Part shown: positions 10,017 through 20,216 of the stretch, piece after piece
Position numbering within the stretch: the first letter of the stretch is position 1
Layout: each line of letters opens with the position of its first letter
Translations under genes and position numbers: made by a program
Assembly: GCA_012034805.1 (NCBI GenBank)
Contig: JAAUOP010000005.1
Coordinates: 1 to 64,000, forward strand
DNA length: 64,000 nucleotides
Reading direction: 5' to 3'
Origin: Synechococcales cyanobacterium CRU_2_2
GTDB taxonomy: Bacteria; Cyanobacteriota; Cyanobacteriia; PCC-9006; JAAUQQ01
Notes under the pieces: generated by a model
What the model was told of the DNA's origin: nothing
Databases searched by the model: none
Seen by the model: the letters and a program-made list of their open reading frames with translations, nothing else

Positions 10017-10550
10017 CTATTTGAGCATCTTGACGCCAACCACACTGCCTTTGAAGTTATAGGATGGCCCTTCGAGTTCGATGGGGGTACCAATCTTGAG
10101 TTTGCTGTTGCCTAGAACAATCTCTCCCTCATTAATTTGGGCTTTGCCACCTAGGGTCAACCGCATATTCGTACTAAATTCTGCCTCAGGGCGCGGATCA
10201 GGAATCACCTTGACGCTGCCGTCTGGCTGGGGCACCACAATGGTTTTGGCCAGGGGTTCTACCTTGACTACCTCTACGGAACCATAGGGTTGGTTACGGA
10301 TGATGATGTCGGTCTTTTGGGTGGTGCGGAGCTCGTCGATTAAGGCATCGGGGTCGGCAACGCTGAGACCGCGCACGAGCAGATCTACTTCCACGGGCTG
10401 GGTCTTGACGCCCACCTGGGCAACGGAGGAGCCGGTTGCGCCAGGAAACAAAAAGATGCCGCCTAGCACCATTGCAATAACCAAACCCGCGCCAATATCC
10501 AGCACGCTGATTTTTCCAAACAGACGACCTTGGGAATCGAGGATAGCCAT
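10017..10550 (-). CDS. DUF4330 family protein
   Basis: MAILDSQGRLFGKISVLDIGAGLVIAMVLGGIFLFPG...; one N-terminal TM and DUF4330-like body. Confidence 0.75.
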   Translation of the reverse strand: MAILDSQGRLFGKISVLDIGAGLVIAMVLGGIFLFPGATGSSVAQVGVKTQPVEVDLLVRGLSVADPDALIDELRTTQKTDIIIRNQPYGSVEVVKVEPLAKTIVVPQPDGSVKVIPDPRPEAEFSTNMRLTLGGKAQINEGEIVLGNSKLKIGTPIELEGPSYNFKGSVVGVKMLK

Positions 10551-10877
10551 CTTAACTTGTAGCCAAATCAAAATTTGGCGCGAACGATTAGAGTCTGATG
10601 AATTTTACAAGGCTGAGGGGTTGCTGTCTTGCGGAGATGGCAGATTCACTGTCGGGATGAAGGGCCAGATTGAGGGGGCAGATTGAAGGGTCAGGCTAGA
10701 CAGTATGAACATTGCGGATTAGATCGGTTGGGTGCGATCGCCCCCCAGATTCGTAACAATAAAGCCGAGGGAAGGCTACCGAACCGACGGTCTTCCCCTC
10801 GGGCACTCTATCGCCCCGCTTCTCGTCTTAGGTTGGATAATGCGTCCCTCCCCAATGAATTTCCCCACGGTATCGCC

Positions 10878-11755
10878 ATGAAGAAGCTTATTTTCTCTCG
10901 CCATTCCCGTCGTCAAGCCGCCCTCGTGGGTTTAGTCGCAATATCGATGTCTGCGGGCATTTGGGTTGGACAAGCACCTTCGGCCAGTGCGCTCTCCTGG
11001 ATTGACATTCTGCGGGGCGGTGTTCAGGTGGTTCAGGGCGTTCAGCTCTCGAACCTCTCCGATGAGCAAGAAATGAAACTGGGGGCTCAAATTAATGACC
11101 AGCTGCTCAAGAAAGAGTTTAGGCTCTACCAAAAAGATTTGCAAATTGTGGACTACGTCAAACAGGTAGGGGCTCGGGTGTCCCAAAAAAGCCAGCGTAA
11201 TAAGCTGACTTACACGTTTCAGGTGGTGGATGACGAGGCGATTAATGCCTTTGCAACGGCAGGTGGTTATGTCTACGTGACAACGGGGTTGCTCAAAACG
11301 GCTGAGAACGAAGCGGAGCTAGCGGGTGTGCTGGGTCACGAGGTGGGCCATGTGGAAGGGCGTCACCTCATCAATGGCATGAGCCGTGAGGCTTGGCGAC
11401 GGGGGGTGATGACGGCAGCGGGCATTAACCAAAGTACAGCGGTGCAAATTGGCGTGGAGCTAGCAATGCGGCGACCGGGTAGCCGCAACAATGAATACGA
11501 TGCGGATTTGCGGGGTTTACGGCTGATGCGCGATGCCAACTACGCGGAAGCGGGTATGGTGTCGTTTATGAAAAATTGCAGGCAGTCTCGAAGGGCGCGC
11601 CGCCGTCCTTTTTGAGCACCCATCCGGCAACGGGCGATCGCGTCCAGGTTCTCCAGAAAAATTTAGTGGCCGAGACAAGTGGCTCCGAGGGCTTAGACTC
11701 TCCCTATTATTTGGGCAAAACCCAGGCACTACGAAACGCCCGTAGCAGCCGCTAA
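10878..11755 (+). CDS. M48 family metallopeptidase; apparent 1-nt deletion at A-run 11571-11575
   Basis: GVLGHEVGHVEGRHLINGMSREAWRRG (HExxH) ... NEYDADLRGLRLMRDANYAEAGMVSFM; restoring one A gives KKLQAVSKGAPPSFLSTHPATGDRVQVLQKNLVAE...ARSSR*. Confidence 0.85.
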
Positions 11756-11773
11756 GACAGCGTGGCAACAGCC

Positions 11774-12583
11774 CTAGGCCGGTTGGCGACTGCTCTGCAA
11801 ACTTTCTGAACTATCGCTCCGGGACACTGGTGTGAGGCGGGTGGGCTGACCTTCGGTGAGTTGGGATAAGTCGATCCGCGCCACCACTTCTTCGAAGGGT
11901 AGAATGCGCAGTCTACGCTGGAAGACATTGACCTGGTAGACCTTCCAGTTGTCGATGTCTAGCGCCGTCAGCCAGCCGCTGCGCGGGTGATAGGCTCCAG
12001 TATCGATCCCGAGCCAGCCATGGCCTTGGGCGAGTTCACCGGGCTTGACCCCCGGCAGGGTGAAGGTAATGGTGTGACCAATGAGAATCAGTTTATCTGC
12101 AAAATAGGGGCGGGGAATGCTGTGAAATTCTTCGCGGATCCAGCAGAGTTCCTGGGTGGTTTGGCGGGCGATCGGCAGGGCCGGGTGCAAGCCCGCATGA
12201 ACCAGCCAAGCATCACCTAAATCCCGGTAGAGGGGCAGGGTTTTAATCCACTGGATATGCTTGAGCAGTTGGTCCCAATCCTTGTAGCTGGCGATCGTGG
12301 CATTGCCGCCGCTATAGAGCCAGGGTTGTAGCGCATCAGACTGGCCGTTTTCAGGGAACGACTGGAGCAGCATATGCTCGTGGTTGCCAAGCAAACAACT
12401 ATAGCCGTTGTGACAAACCAGTTCTACGACATCGGCACTGCGGGGGCCGCGATCGATCAAATCCCCCAGGAAATGAACCTCATCCCCCTCAACTGGCGAA
12501 ATATTCTCCAGCAGCGCAACCAGCCCATCGTAATGACCATGGACATCGCCAATGATAATGCGACGCTTTGAAGTGGCTGCCAT
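11774..12583 (-). CDS. Metallophosphoesterase / serine-threonine protein phosphatase family
   Basis: RIIIGDVHGHYDGLVALLENI...HFLGDLIDRGPRSADVVELV...LLGNHEHMLL. Confidence 0.9.
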   Translation of the reverse strand: MAATSKRRIIIGDVHGHYDGLVALLENISPVEGDEVHFLGDLIDRGPRSADVVELVCHNGYSCLLGNHEHMLLQSFPENGQSDALQPWLYSGGNATIASYKDWDQLLKHIQWIKTLPLYRDLGDAWLVHAGLHPALPIARQTTQELCWIREEFHSIPRPYFADKLILIGHTITFTLPGVKPGELAQGHGWLGIDTGAYHPRSGWLTALDIDNWKVYQVNVFQRRLRILPFEEVVARIDLSQLTEGQPTRLTPVSRSDSSESLQSSRQPA

Positions 12584-12764
12584 AACTCTCCTAGATGCGA
12601 ATTCTCCCCGAGGCTGATGCTTTTAGCCACAGGACGCGAGGGATCTCGCTCAAATTCTCCACTGTTAAATTACACAGTGCCCTCGAAAGAATGGAATCTG
12701 TGCCAGCACCGAATCTAACTCTGCTTGGAGTTTGAATTTGGGGAGAATTACGCAGGGCAAGCCC

Positions 12765-13484
12765 CTAGCGGCTCAAGGCGTTGAAAAAGCGCTGAAGATC
12801 TCTCAGGAAGCTAGTTTTGACCGGACGACTGTCCGCGTTACTCGCTGGATCTGCGTCTATGAAGACTTTATCTAACGCTTCAGCGCTGGGCCGTTCGGCA
12901 AAGTCTGCGATTTTGTTGTACAGACCGTCAGTCTCTAACCAGGCTTGCCAGGTGTCTGGGTAGGCCCGAAAGACGGCGGCAGTATCGTCGATGGGGCGGA
13001 TGTAGTAGCAGGATTGGAGGGTGCTGAGGAAGCGATCGCGCAATTGCCGACCGGCGTAGCCAATACCGATGATGGAAATATCTTCGAGCTGGGGATTGAG
13101 GAGGATGACGGGGCGATCGCCCGCCTGATTGCAAAGTTTTTCGACCTCTTGGACTTCGACCGCTGAAGGTTCCACAAAGATAAATGTGCTATCTTCCGCC
13201 TGAATGGCGGCTTGAACGTCGCTGATGCCGCGAATGGCAAAGAGCGTCTCGCCCCAGTCGCGCCGGGCGAGGGCGGCAGAACCGGCATCGGGGAAAAAGA
13301 CGCGCAGGCGGCTGCCCAAATCGGCGAAACCGTCGAAGATAAATTGTCGGGCAATGGGTTGAATTTTGATCTCGGGGATTTTGAGCTCGACCTGGAGACG
13401 GGTTTGACCATCGGCGAGGGCGGCTTGGGTGGAGGCGATCGCCTGGATGGTCGCTTCGTTAAGGTCGTTGGGGAGGTTCGCCAT
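12765..13484 (-). CDS. DUF1995 family protein
   Basis: MANLPNDLNEATIQAIASTQAALADGQTRLQVELKIPEIKIQPIARQFI...; DUF1995-like N-terminus. Confidence 0.8.
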   Translation of the reverse strand: MANLPNDLNEATIQAIASTQAALADGQTRLQVELKIPEIKIQPIARQFIFDGFADLGSRLRVFFPDAGSAALARRDWGETLFAIRGISDVQAAIQAEDSTFIFVEPSAVEVQEVEKLCNQAGDRPVILLNPQLEDISIIGIGYAGRQLRDRFLSTLQSCYYIRPIDDTAAVFRAYPDTWQAWLETDGLYNKIADFAERPSAEALDKVFIDADPASNADSRPVKTSFLRDLQRFFNALSR

Positions 13485-13995
13485 GGCGTAGGAGGGTCTA
13501 ACTGATGTGGGTTGGGGTTCTATTCTCGCTCAAAACTTTGCTCAAAATTTGACCCAAGCCGCGCGGCTACGTGATGTCGCTTTGGAGAGAGGTGAGGGTC
13601 GCCACTGAAATTGCAAGTACAACTTCAAGCTGCATCACACTAACCAGGGGCTACATCAACCAGAGGCTACTGGGGCCTGTTTTTACTCCGATGTGGGTAA
13701 ATTTCGGTTGTAATGGAGTTTAAGTGAAATTGCCTTCGGCTAAGGTAATAGAGTCCTTGAAAGCTACCGAAATCAATCCACTCAAGTTTTTCGAGCAGCC
13801 GAATCAATTTGTGATTCCGATGGGTGAAGCAACGCTTATCTTCGCGGCCTGTGCAACCCACGATTTTGTTCGGTGGAGCGGTGATCAGAAATGCTTTACT
13901 GCTCTGTCCTAAAACTCTCGCCGATCTTCTTCTGACCCCTAACACTAGAAAGACAGGGATGGGTCAGAACCCTTTCCCTGCCTCATTTCTAGACA

Positions 13996-14069
13996 TCGGA
14001 GCGACAGGATTTGAACCTGCGACCCCCACTACCCCAAAGTGGTGCGCTACCAAGCTGCGCTACGCCCCG
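13996..14069 (-). tRNA. tRNA-Pro (anticodon GGG)
   Basis: Reverse complement CGGGGCGTAGCGCAGCTTGGTAGCGCACCACTTTGGGGTAGTGGGGGTCGCAGGTTCAAATCCTGTCGCTCCGA folds as a cloverleaf; anticodon stem CCACT/AGTGG, loop TTGGGGT. Confidence 0.95.
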
Positions 14070-14149
14070 GTTACCGGAAATCATCCTAACATAGCGATCG
14101 CCCCAACGCCACAAGAACCCGCCCAAGCGCACAAGTCACGAGAACTCAG

Positions 14150-14535
14150 TCACAAGAAGCCGTGCATCTCTGCTGGGAGCGATCGCACCGCCCCCAGCAG
14201 TCCAGGTACCGCCGCTGCTGCCCAGGCTCCTTCCGCCCCACGACCTTGACTCAGAATCATCCTCAGGCCGTAGTCCTGGGGAAACCCTTCGGCTTCTAGC
14301 CAGAGGCGATCGCTTTCTGTCTCACAACACAGCCGTTCTTCGTCCATCAGCTCTGCGGCCATGGTTGCCATGGTGTCCGCAAGCTGAATCAGCAGCCGAC
14401 AAAAATTATCCAATTCCGCTGCCGTGAGTTCAATGCTCCAGTTTGCTCCACCGACTAAGCCCTGATAGGTGACAACACCCGGGTTCCAGCCTAGTCGCCA
14501 GCCGGCTCCTTCTTGCAGTTGGCGATTTTGATCCA
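14150..14535 (-). CDS. DUF1818 family protein
   Basis: MDQNRQLQEGAGWRLGWNPGVVTYQGLVGGANWSIELTAAELDNFCRLLIQLADTM.... Confidence 0.8.
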
Positions 14536-14552
14536 TGGTTCGAGCGTTTAAG

Positions 14553-14783
14553 CTAGTCGCCAATAATCTCCGGCTGGGTCAGCTCATCGGACATTTCGAT
14601 GATGGCACGCAAGACTGGCTTGATGGCGGAGTCTTCGTTGTTCTCAAAGTCCTCATAGCGGCGTCGCTTGGCGCGGGTAGCAACCTGGACGGTAATGCGG
14701 TAGCGGTTAGATGCCGCACTAATCAGCTCCTCGGCACGTTGCATCAACTGAGCCGAGCTAAAATTCTGGGGAGCTTTTGCCAT
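14553..14783 (-). CDS. rpoZ: DNA-directed RNA polymerase subunit omega
   Basis: [46 protein letters not shown].... Confidence 0.92.
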   Translation of the reverse strand: MAKAPQNFSSAQLMQRAEELISAASNRYRITVQVATRAKRRRYEDFENNEDSAIKPVLRAIIEMSDELTQPEIIGD

Positions 14784-14910
14784 GAAAATCCAAAAACGCT
14801 TCCTTTCCATCCTAACTCAATCTTCTGTGCCCTGGCTGGCCGGAAGATTTCGTTGCCGGAAAAGTTCGATCATGGGAAGCTTTCACGGAAAGCTTTTGTC
14901 AGAAAACCCT

Positions 14911-15240
14911 CTAGAAGAAAAAGCTAGAACGCCCTTTTTGGTGGGCACTGGAGGACTCAACCCCATAGCCTGGAGCATTCACCGGAAAAACTCGAGTGTA
15001 GGCTCCATCAATCACAATTTTGAGACGACGGGCCAGACGCAGTTTGGCCACGGGCTCGCGGATGAACTCAATACCCCGAATGAGGTCTTCCGCTGTTCTG
15101 ATGTCGGCACAGTTGATGCGCAGTGTCCCCCAACGTCTGGACAACTGACAAGCTTGCAGTGTCGAGATGGCACGATATTGCTCAGGATCTTCGCGATAGA
15201 AGCCCAAAATCAGACTCGTAAGCTGTTTGCTAAAGTTCAT
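14911..15240 (-). CDS. Hypothetical protein
   Basis: Coherent 109 aa ORF MNFSKQLTSLILGFYREDPEQYRAISTLQACQLSRRWGTLRINCADIRTAEDLIRGIEFI.... Confidence 0.5.
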   Translation of the reverse strand: MNFSKQLTSLILGFYREDPEQYRAISTLQACQLSRRWGTLRINCADIRTAEDLIRGIEFIREPVAKLRLARRLKIVIDGAYTRVFPVNAPGYGVESSSAHQKGRSSFFF

Positions 15241-15263
15241 AGGGCCTTCGCCTCAACCTGGTT

Positions 15264-15347
15264 TTGTCAATGCGTTCGTCAATGCGTTCGTCAATGCGTT
15301 CGTCAATGCGTTTGTCGACGCGTTTGTCGACGCGTTTGTTGATGCGT
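15264..15347. repeat. 12-bp tandem repeat (consensus tgcgttcgtcaa), ~7 degenerate units
   Basis: tgtcaatgcgttcgtcaatgcgttcgtcaatgcgttcgtcaatgcgtttgtcgacgcgtttgtcgacgcgtttgttgatgcg. Confidence 0.95.
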
Positions 15348-15692
15348 AATGGGTTCTTGCGAAATCGATTGGGGTTGGAAATTGATTTTGCAGGGCGAGC
15401 GAAACGTCGCAGTTTGGGATCCTTGCTGAGCTGCCTAAATCCGGACTGCATCTACAATTCCATTGATACCCTAGCGACTTTGCAATCTGACAAATGCGCA
15501 AAAAGAGTTAACGAGTTGCGGCGGTTTCTTGAACAAGTGTTTCGGAACATCTCAAGAAAAGGGCGGACACTGGCAGATGGGGCTCCAGCCTCGGAGGAGA
15601 ACCGAGGGATTTTGTAACAAAAGGCCAAATTTGTTGATAAAACGAGAGAATGGAAATCAATTCGAAGCATCGCGTTTAGGCAATGTCGCCCC

Positions 15693-15734
15693 GAGATAGT
15701 GCTTCGGAGATAATGTTTCGGAGATAGTGTTTCG
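15693..15734 (+). repeat. 14-bp tandem repeat x3 in leader of Hsp70-like gene
   Basis: gagatagtgcttcg|gagataatgtttcg|gagatagtgtttcg immediately before ATG at 15737. Confidence 0.9.
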
Positions 15735-15736
15735 GA

Positions 15737-17325
15737 ATGACCCTCGCCATCGATTTTGGGACGAGCAATACGGTTGTAGCACGGTGGAATCCGGCGACGC
15801 AGCAGCCTGAGACGCTCTCGTTGCCGGGTTTGAGTCTGAGTCAGGCGGGCAATCCGCCGCTGATTCCGAGCTTGGCCTACGTGACGGCGGCGAAGCTAGG
15901 TCAGGCCTGGGTAGGGCAGCAGGTACGCGATCGCGGCCTCGATCTCAATACTGACCCTCGATTTTTTCGGGCGTTCAAGCGGGGTATTGGCGCTCCGGTA
16001 CAGGGATTTTTGCCAGAGCTAGACGGTCAATCGACGACCTTTGAGCAGGTGGGAGAGTGGTTTTTGACCCAGGTGCTGGCAGCGGTGAGCCAGGTGCCAT
16101 TGCCGCTGGAGTCGTTGGTGCTGACGGTGCCAGTGGATAGTTTTGAGATTTATCGCCAGTGGTTGGGGGGCGTGGTGGCGCGAGCGGGCGTGCCCCAGGT
16201 GCGGATGCTGGATGAGCCGACGGCGGCGGCCCTGGGCTATGGCATGACGGATTGCGATCGCTCCTCGTGATCGATTTTGGGGGCGGCACCCTGGACTTGT
16301 CCTTGGTGCAGCTCGATCGGGGCCAAAAGCAAAGTGCCATCGGGTTTGTACTTCAGTGGGGCAAGCAGTCCTTTGCCCAGGAATCCGGGCAAAAGGTGCA
16401 GACGGCTAGGGTGCTGGCCAAGGCTGGGCTGAATTTGGGGGGAACGGATCTCGATGGCTGGCTGGCGGATTGGCTGGCGGCAAAGTATGGCTGTGGAGTA
16501 ACGCCGTTGTTGCTGCGCCTAGCGGAGCGGCTGAAGATTCAGCTTTCCCAGCGGAACCAGGCGAAGGAGACCTATTTTGATGAGGAAAATTTTGAAAGCC
16601 ATGAATTTGAGATCGATCGCAACCAATTTGAAGCGTTGCTGAAACAGCGAGGTTTTTTTGAGCAGTTGGATGGCGCGATCGCTCAGGTAGTGCAGCAGGC
16701 GCGGCGGCAGGGCATGGAACCTCGGGATTTTGAAGGGGTGTTGCTGGTGGGCGGAACGAGCCAGATTCCGGCGTTTCAAAGTTGGGTGAAGCAGTATTTT
16801 GATGTGCAACAAATTCGGAGCGATCGTCCCTTTGAGGCGATCGCCCAGGGTGCCTTGCAGCTTGACCGAGGCGTCGAAGTCAAGGATTTTCTTTACCACA
16901 GCTATGGCATTCGCTACTGGAATCATCGCATTCAGCGCCACGACTGGCACCCGGTCATTCAGGCGGGTCAGCCCTACCCCATGGCAGAGCCGGTGAAGCT
17001 GGTGTTTGGAGCTTCGATGGAGCAGCAGCCGGGGATTGAGGTCGTGCTGGGGGAGCTGGGTCAGGAGGGGAGTACGACGGAGGTGTATTTTGATGGCGAT
17101 CGCCTCATTACCCGCAATCTGGGCAGCAGCCAGTCGGCGGTGAAACCCCTGAACGATCGCGAAGGTGCCCGTGTCATTCAGCTGGAGCCGCCGGGGAACC
17201 CCGGTCTGGATCGGGTGCAGGTGTTTTTTCGGGTGGATGGGGAGCGCTTTTTGCGGATTCGGGTTGAGGATATGCTGACTTTGGATACGATTATTGATGA
17301 TCAAATTGTCATGCAATTGTCGTGA
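15737..17325 (+). CDS. Hsp70/DnaK-like protein; apparent 1-nt deletion at ~16245-16263
   Basis: MTLAIDFGTSNTVVARWNP...LDEPTAAALGYGM + LLVIDFGGGTLDLSLVQLD in the next frame; one missing base joins them. Confidence 0.88.
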
Positions 17326-17343
17326 CACCGATTGTCGCGACAT

Positions 17344-18330
17344 TTATAGGGCATTCCTGTCCCAAAAAATGCCATCTACATAGCCTTGAATCCCTGGATT
17401 TTGGTCTGCGAATTGCAACCGCTTGAGCGCCAGACAGCAATACATTAAATCCTGCTCAATGCCGGCAAATCGCCGCCCGAGCTTTTTTGCGGCCACTGCC
17501 GTCGTTCCCGAGCCCAAAAACGGATCCAAGACCAAATCCCCCGGATTGGAACTGGCCAAAATCACCTTCGCCAGCAGTTTTTCGGGCTTCTGGGTCGGGT
17601 GGTCTGTATTTTCTGGCATCGACCAAAAGGGCACCGTCAGATCCGTCCACAAATTCGAGGCACTGGTCAGCCGAAAATTGCCTTGCAGGGTCTCCATCCA
17701 ATCCTTGGGCTGGCGATCGCCCGAGGCTCCGGCGGTTCGATAGGGTGCTTGCACCCGCCGCTTGAGCCTCACAGCTTCTGGGTTAAAGGTGTATTGGTTT
17801 GAAACCGTGCAAAACCAAATGTCTTCCGAACAGTTTTTCCAGTTCCGCTGAGCACCTCGGCCCTTTTCTCGCTCCCAGGTGATGCGGTTGCGTAGGAACA
17901 AGTGTTGAGCGAGCACCTGCTGGAGCGCCCCGGACGATCGCCAATCGCCGCAGACATAGACCGACGCGGTGGATTTGAGGGTGGGCAACAATTGCGGCAG
18001 CCAGGTGTTGAGCCAATCGGCGTACTCGGAGGGCGATCGCTCCCGAAAACATTGGCCATTAAAGGATTTCGTCAGGTTATAGGGTGGGTCAATGAATAAC
18101 AGATCAACCACGCCCTGGGGCAACAGCGGCAGCGCAGCAAATAAATCCTGATGCAAAATGCAATTGTTCAGATTCGGCTGCTGTTCTGGGGCTGTGTCCA
18201 TTTCGGAGTCTATCTCCACCCCCGGCCGGGCTACAGCCTCGACCAACCGACCCAATTGGGGCTGGAGTTGGGCAATTTCTGCCTCCGTTAGTCTAAGCGT
18301 GCGATTGCGCTGGGCCTGCTGTTTTACCAA
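17344..18330 (-). CDS. Site-specific DNA methyltransferase, beta-class (N6A/N4C) amino-MTase
   Basis: DLLFIDPPYNLTKSFNGQ (DPPY) precedes DLVLDPFLGSGTTAVAAKKLGRRFAGIEQD (motif I): beta-class order. No restriction enzyme nearby. Confidence 0.9.
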   Translation of the reverse strand: MVKQQAQRNRTLRLTEAEIAQLQPQLGRLVEAVARPGVEIDSEMDTAPEQQPNLNNCILHQDLFAALPLLPQGVVDLLFIDPPYNLTKSFNGQCFRERSPSEYADWLNTWLPQLLPTLKSTASVYVCGDWRSSGALQQVLAQHLFLRNRITWEREKGRGAQRNWKNCSEDIWFCTVSNQYTFNPEAVRLKRRVQAPYRTAGASGDRQPKDWMETLQGNFRLTSASNLWTDLTVPFWSMPENTDHPTQKPEKLLAKVILASSNPGDLVLDPFLGSGTTAVAAKKLGRRFAGIEQDLMYCCLALKRLQFADQNPGIQGYVDGIFWDRNAL

Positions 18331-18479
18331 AATCGTTACTCAGAACGGGGCTGATTTTGCGTATTATCTCTAACTTTTTGGGGGAGGGGCGATCGCAATT
18401 TGTCCGCGACTCCCACCAAAAGACCAAAAACAGAAGTGAACAAAACTGGTATATTGGCCGCTATGTAAACGCTGGGATC

Positions 18480-19421
18480 ATGGCACACGTAATCGCAACT
18501 ACCAATATGAAAGGCGGCGTCGGCAAAACGACGCTCTGCGTCAACTTGGCCGCCAGCCTAGCCAGAAACTTTGGCAAACGTGTTCTGGTCGTAGACCTCG
18601 ACACTCAAATTAGTGGCACCCTCAGCTTGATGTCACCCCAGGAGTTTGTCAAATGCCGCAAGGAGCGCCGTACCCTACGGCAACTGATCAGCCAAACCGT
18701 CGATTCGAGCGCGGAGCAGATTCACGATACCGCTGGTGCGATTCGTCCCTACATTTGCGAGCAAAAGGGGCTGTCGCTGCTGCCCGGAGATCTAGATTTG
18801 TATGATGATTATATGGTCTCCTCCTTCCTGCATGAGCAGGCCAATGCCGACGATGCCGACCACGATTTTCAAACCGCTTGGGAGAAGCTCGAGCGCACGC
18901 TGGTGAAGGGTATTTTGGAGCCTGTGCAGAATGACTATGACTTTATTATTTTGGACTGCGCACCTGGGTATAACCTGTTGACCCGGAGCAGTTTTGTGGC
19001 CAGTGATTTTTATCTTTTACCTGCGAAGCCAGAGCCACTTTCGATCGCCGGTATCCAGTTGCTCCAGCGCCGCATCGAACGTCTACGCCAGGGTTACGAG
19101 GACAGCGAGCCGATAAAGATTGAGCTGCTAGGCATTGTGTTTACGATGTCTGGCAATTTATTTACCAGTCGCTACTACAACCAAGTGATGAAGCGGGTTC
19201 AGCAGGACTATAGCGAGCAGCAGATTTTCAAAACTCAAATCCCCAACGACGCTCAGGTTTCTCGGGCGGTGGATAGCTTCAAGCCGGTGATTTTATCTAA
19301 TCCCACCGCAACGGGTGCGAAGGCCTTTGCCAAGCTGACGGAGGAGTTTTTGCAAAAGCTGGAAATTCTGACGGGGACGAAGGAGCAAAAAAGCCGCATG
19401 AGTTTGTCGCAGATGGAGTAG
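18480..19421 (+). CDS. ParA family ATPase
   Basis: MAHVIATTNMKGGVGKTTLCVNLAASLA...RVLVVDLDTQIS...DFIILDCAPGYNLLT. Confidence 0.92.
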   Translation: MAHVIATTNMKGGVGKTTLCVNLAASLARNFGKRVLVVDLDTQISGTLSLMSPQEFVKCRKERRTLRQLISQTVDSSAEQIHDTAGAIRPYICEQKGLSLLPGDLDLYDDYMVSSFLHEQANADDADHDFQTAWEKLERTLVKGILEPVQNDYDFIILDCAPGYNLLTRSSFVASDFYLLPAKPEPLSIAGIQLLQRRIERLRQGYEDSEPIKIELLGIVFTMSGNLFTSRYYNQVMKRVQQDYSEQQIFKTQIPNDAQVSRAVDSFKPVILSNPTATGAKAFAKLTEEFLQKLEILTGTKEQKSRMSLSQME

Positions 19422-19516
19422 GGTGTTGCGTTGGAGACTGGGGTGTGGCTGCTTCTGGGTGAATTGCTATGATTTGGGTTAGCGACCCGTTGAGTTAAAA
19501 CTTGAGGAGAGTGCCC

Positions 19517-20137
19517 ATGTCTGCCGTGATGCGATCGCCCACGACAAATACTCCAGAAGTCGGTCTATCAAACGGTCTGTTAGAGCCCAAAGTCTGGACA
19601 GACGCTGCGTTTATGGCGTTGCCTGATGATGGGCATCGTTATGAGATTGTCGGTGGAGAGCTGGTTGAGATGGGCAATTCTGGTGCTTTGCATGGCTATG
19701 TTTGTAGCACGTTGATGATTGTGTTGGGCGGATATGTTCGTCTGCAAAATCTGGGTGCGATGTTTGATTCCAGTACGGCATTCAAAATGATCAATGGAAA
19801 TAAACGTGCTCCTGATCTTTCTTGTTTCGCGAAGGAACGTTTACAGGGCATTACGGTCTTGCCGACTGGCTTTTTGGACGGTGCCCCTGATCTCGTCGTT
19901 GAGGTGCTTTCTCCAGGTAATACGGTAGAGGAGATGGATAGAAAAGTCGAGGAGTATTTTGAGAATGGTACGCATTTGCTTTGGATGATAAATTGCAAGC
20001 AGCAGTATGTGTTGGTTTATCGCTCGGCTTCAGGGCCAGATCGGTTGCTGAAGGTGACTGATGTTTTGGAGGGCGAAGATGTGGTGCCGGGGTTTGGCTT
20101 GGCGATCGCCGATCTGTTCCAAAAACTTTCGTTCTAA
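19517..20137 (+). CDS. Uma2 family endonuclease (DUF820)
   Basis: DGHRYEIVGGELVEMGNSGALHGYV...APDLSCF...APDLVVEVLSPGNTVEEMDRKVEEYFENGTHLLWMI. Confidence 0.9.
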   Translation: MSAVMRSPTTNTPEVGLSNGLLEPKVWTDAAFMALPDDGHRYEIVGGELVEMGNSGALHGYVCSTLMIVLGGYVRLQNLGAMFDSSTAFKMINGNKRAPDLSCFAKERLQGITVLPTGFLDGAPDLVVEVLSPGNTVEEMDRKVEEYFENGTHLLWMINCKQQYVLVYRSASGPDRLLKVTDVLEGEDVVPGFGLAIADLFQKLSF

Positions 20138-20216
20138 CCAACACTGTTTCGCCCTAACCTTTTAGACACCCACTGAACATCTGTCTGAAATCTGGAATAG
20201 TCTTATCTTGTAGATA

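Noticed and set aside
10683-10877. N-terminal extension of the M48 peptidase ORF
   Set aside because: Sequence before MKKLIFSRHSRRQAALVGLVA (a signal-peptide start at 10878) is low quality as protein and looks like upstream intergenic DNA.
13724-13912. 62-aa ORF upstream of the tRNA-Pro gene
   Set aside because: No recognisable motif or clear ribosome-binding site, and an overlapping opposite ORF of similar length; cannot be supported.
15264-15347. Possible CRISPR array
   Set aside because: Units are 12 bp and directly abutting with no spacers; it is a simple tandem repeat.
18480-19421. ParA as carboxysome-positioning McdA
   Set aside because: No carboxysome genes or McdB-like ORF adjacent, and the sequence alone does not separate it from other ParA proteins.
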